A DNA stretch of 64,000 nt from G963701675 sp963701675 (GTDB lineage: Bacteria; Planctomycetota; Planctomycetia; Gemmatales; Gemmataceae): positions 186,001 through 250,000 of the forward strand of contig OY969623.1 of NCBI GenBank assembly GCA_963701675.1, written 5' to 3'. Numbering within the stretch: position 1 is the first letter of the stretch; each line of letters starts with the position of its first letter. The notes below the pieces were generated by a model, which saw only the letters and a program-made list of their open reading frames with translations, did no database searches and had not been told where the DNA came from. Position numbers and translations under genes: made by a program. Shown in pieces: positions 63,095-64,000 of the stretch.

Positions 63095-64000
63095 ATGATC
63101 GCGTGTCATATCTTCCTGGCCGTTGCCATCGTAAACGGTTCGTTCGACGAGTCGATTGCGACTCTCCGCGCGGTGGGGCCGAACGGCGATGGGTCGGCGG
63201 CAGCGGCGAAGGCGTGGACGGTGGTGGCGTCGGCCGAGGCCAGTCAAGTCCCCGCCATCCTGGCGGCAATGGACGGCGCGAATCCAGTGGCGCGGAATTG
63301 GCTTCGCTCGGCAATCGATCAAGTATGCGAATCGACGCGCCGTCAGGGCAAGTCGCTTCCCTCAAAAGAACTGGAAGCGTTCTTGCGCGACACCAAGCAC
63401 CAGCCGCAGGCCCGCCGGCTTGCTTATGATCTGCTCGTGGAATCGGATGCCAAGCTGGCCGACCAATTCCTACCGACGCTTCTTGACGATCCAAGCCTCG
63501 AGCTTCGTCGTGATGCCGTCGCGTTGGTTTTGGAACAGGCGGAAAAGCTCTCCACCGACAACAAGAAAGATGCCGTGGCAAAGTTTCAGACGGCGCTCGC
63601 CTCGGCCCGCGATTTTGACCAAATCAACCGTGCCGCGCACCGGCTCCGCGAACTGGGTGAACCAACCGACCTGGCGGCACATTTAGGGATGATCGTGGAA
63701 TGGAAACTCATCGGTCCGTTTCCGAACGCCGAACAGAAGGGTGTCAACGAGGTCTATCCACCTGAGCGGAAGATCGATTTCACGGAAGAAATGGACGGCA
63801 AGAACGGCAAGGTCAAATGGACTGATTTCGTTTCGAAGGACCTTACGGGATTGATCGACTTGAACATCGGTGTTGGGCAGCACCTGGATTCCGTCGCCTA
63901 CGCCGCCGCGGAGTTCCATAGTGACAAGGCTCAAGACATTGAAATTCGGCTTGGCTGCTTCACGGCGTTCAAGCTGTTTGTGAACGGCAAGCTCGTCCTG
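63095..64000 (+). CDS. Secreted multidomain protein, partial (runs off right edge)
   Basis: 302 codons are open from the ATG at 63095 (GGAGTGAG upstream) to the window end. After a short N-terminal hydrophobic stretch (MIACHIFLAVAIVNGS), residues ~15-200 are helical, repeat-like (FLPTLLDDPSLELRRDAVAL; RAAHRLRELGEPTDLAAHLG). A beta domain starts with VEWKLIGPFPNAEQKGVNEV and ends RLGCFTAFKLFVNGKLVL, a pattern seen in large planctomycete secreted enzymes of the transglutaminase-associated kind. Function is not assignable from this part. Confidence 0.75.
   Translation, partial: MIACHIFLAVAIVNGSFDESIATLRAVGPNGDGSAAAAKAWTVVASAEASQVPAILAAMDGANPVARNWLRSAIDQVCESTRRQGKSLPSKELEAFLRDTKHQPQARRLAYDLLVESDAKLADQFLPTLLDDPSLELRRDAVALVLEQAEKLSTDNKKDAVAKFQTALASARDFDQINRAAHRLRELGEPTDLAAHLGMIVEWKLIGPFPNAEQKGVNEVYPPERKIDFTEEMDGKNGKVKWTDFVSKDLTGLIDLNIGVGQHLDSVAYAAAEFHSDKAQDIEIRLGCFTAFKLFVNGKLVL

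Overview
The window looks like a chromosomal segment of a Planctomycetota bacterium carrying integrated mobile DNA at its left end. Supporting points are a TIGR03000-type secreted protein, a planctomycete-style ECF sigma factor, several large outer-membrane barrel proteins, a sulfatase, a moderately high GC content and mostly GGAG-type ribosome binding sites. I cannot assign a genus.

1-14.1 kb (accessory, plasmid-like): an ECF sigma factor running off the left edge; a conserved orphan protein preceded by a large structured RNA on the minus strand; a DnaQ-like exonuclease; a three-gene operon of unknown role with an HExxH putative metalloprotein; a plasmid-type replication initiator whose 5' end carries five iterons beside a perfect DnaA box; and a parA-type partition locus. 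An IS21-family element with a 6-bp target duplication splits parA. The structured RNA has a textbook 34-nt group II intron domain 5 located UPSTREAM of a group II 5' end (GTGCG) and domain-1-like sequence. That is the order expected of a circularly permuted group II intron, and it is the most interesting object in the window.

14.05-18.5 kb: two copies of a 43-bp tRNA 3'-end sequence lie exactly 4,400 bp apart, suggesting tandem integration at a tRNA gene. Between them are decaying genes, two integron-type attC sites around a DUF1428 cassette, and an ArsR/AHSA1 gene pair with its promoter.

18.7-26.6 kb: a fermentative pta-ackA-pflB-pflA operon, then a toxin-antitoxin patch between 20-bp direct repeats, then a YidE/AAE-type transporter. 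27-39.6 kb: a serine hydrolase, DUF502 and DUF4239 membrane proteins, two outer-membrane porins, a Tat-signal L-serine dehydratase and a secreted DJ-1/PfpI protein. 39.8-57.6 kb: a dense envelope-stress and signalling block (glycine-zipper protein, two DUF1328 proteins, PP2C phosphatase, YqjD/YqjE/DUF3618 operon, AI-2E family transporter, CsbD, sigma-54 response regulator, FHA protein, hybrid histidine kinase, REC-ANTAR regulator, DUF4142, MgtC). 57.5-64 kb: a tandem cyanophycinase-like protein, a sulfatase, a membrane protein and a partial secreted protein.

At least six otherwise convincing genes carry a single-base frameshift (near 14.93, 23.70, 30.71, 47.40, 60.62 and 61.90 kb). This density suggests uncorrected assembly indels as much as real gene decay. 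Assignments rest on reading motifs and sequence by eye; no database search was possible.
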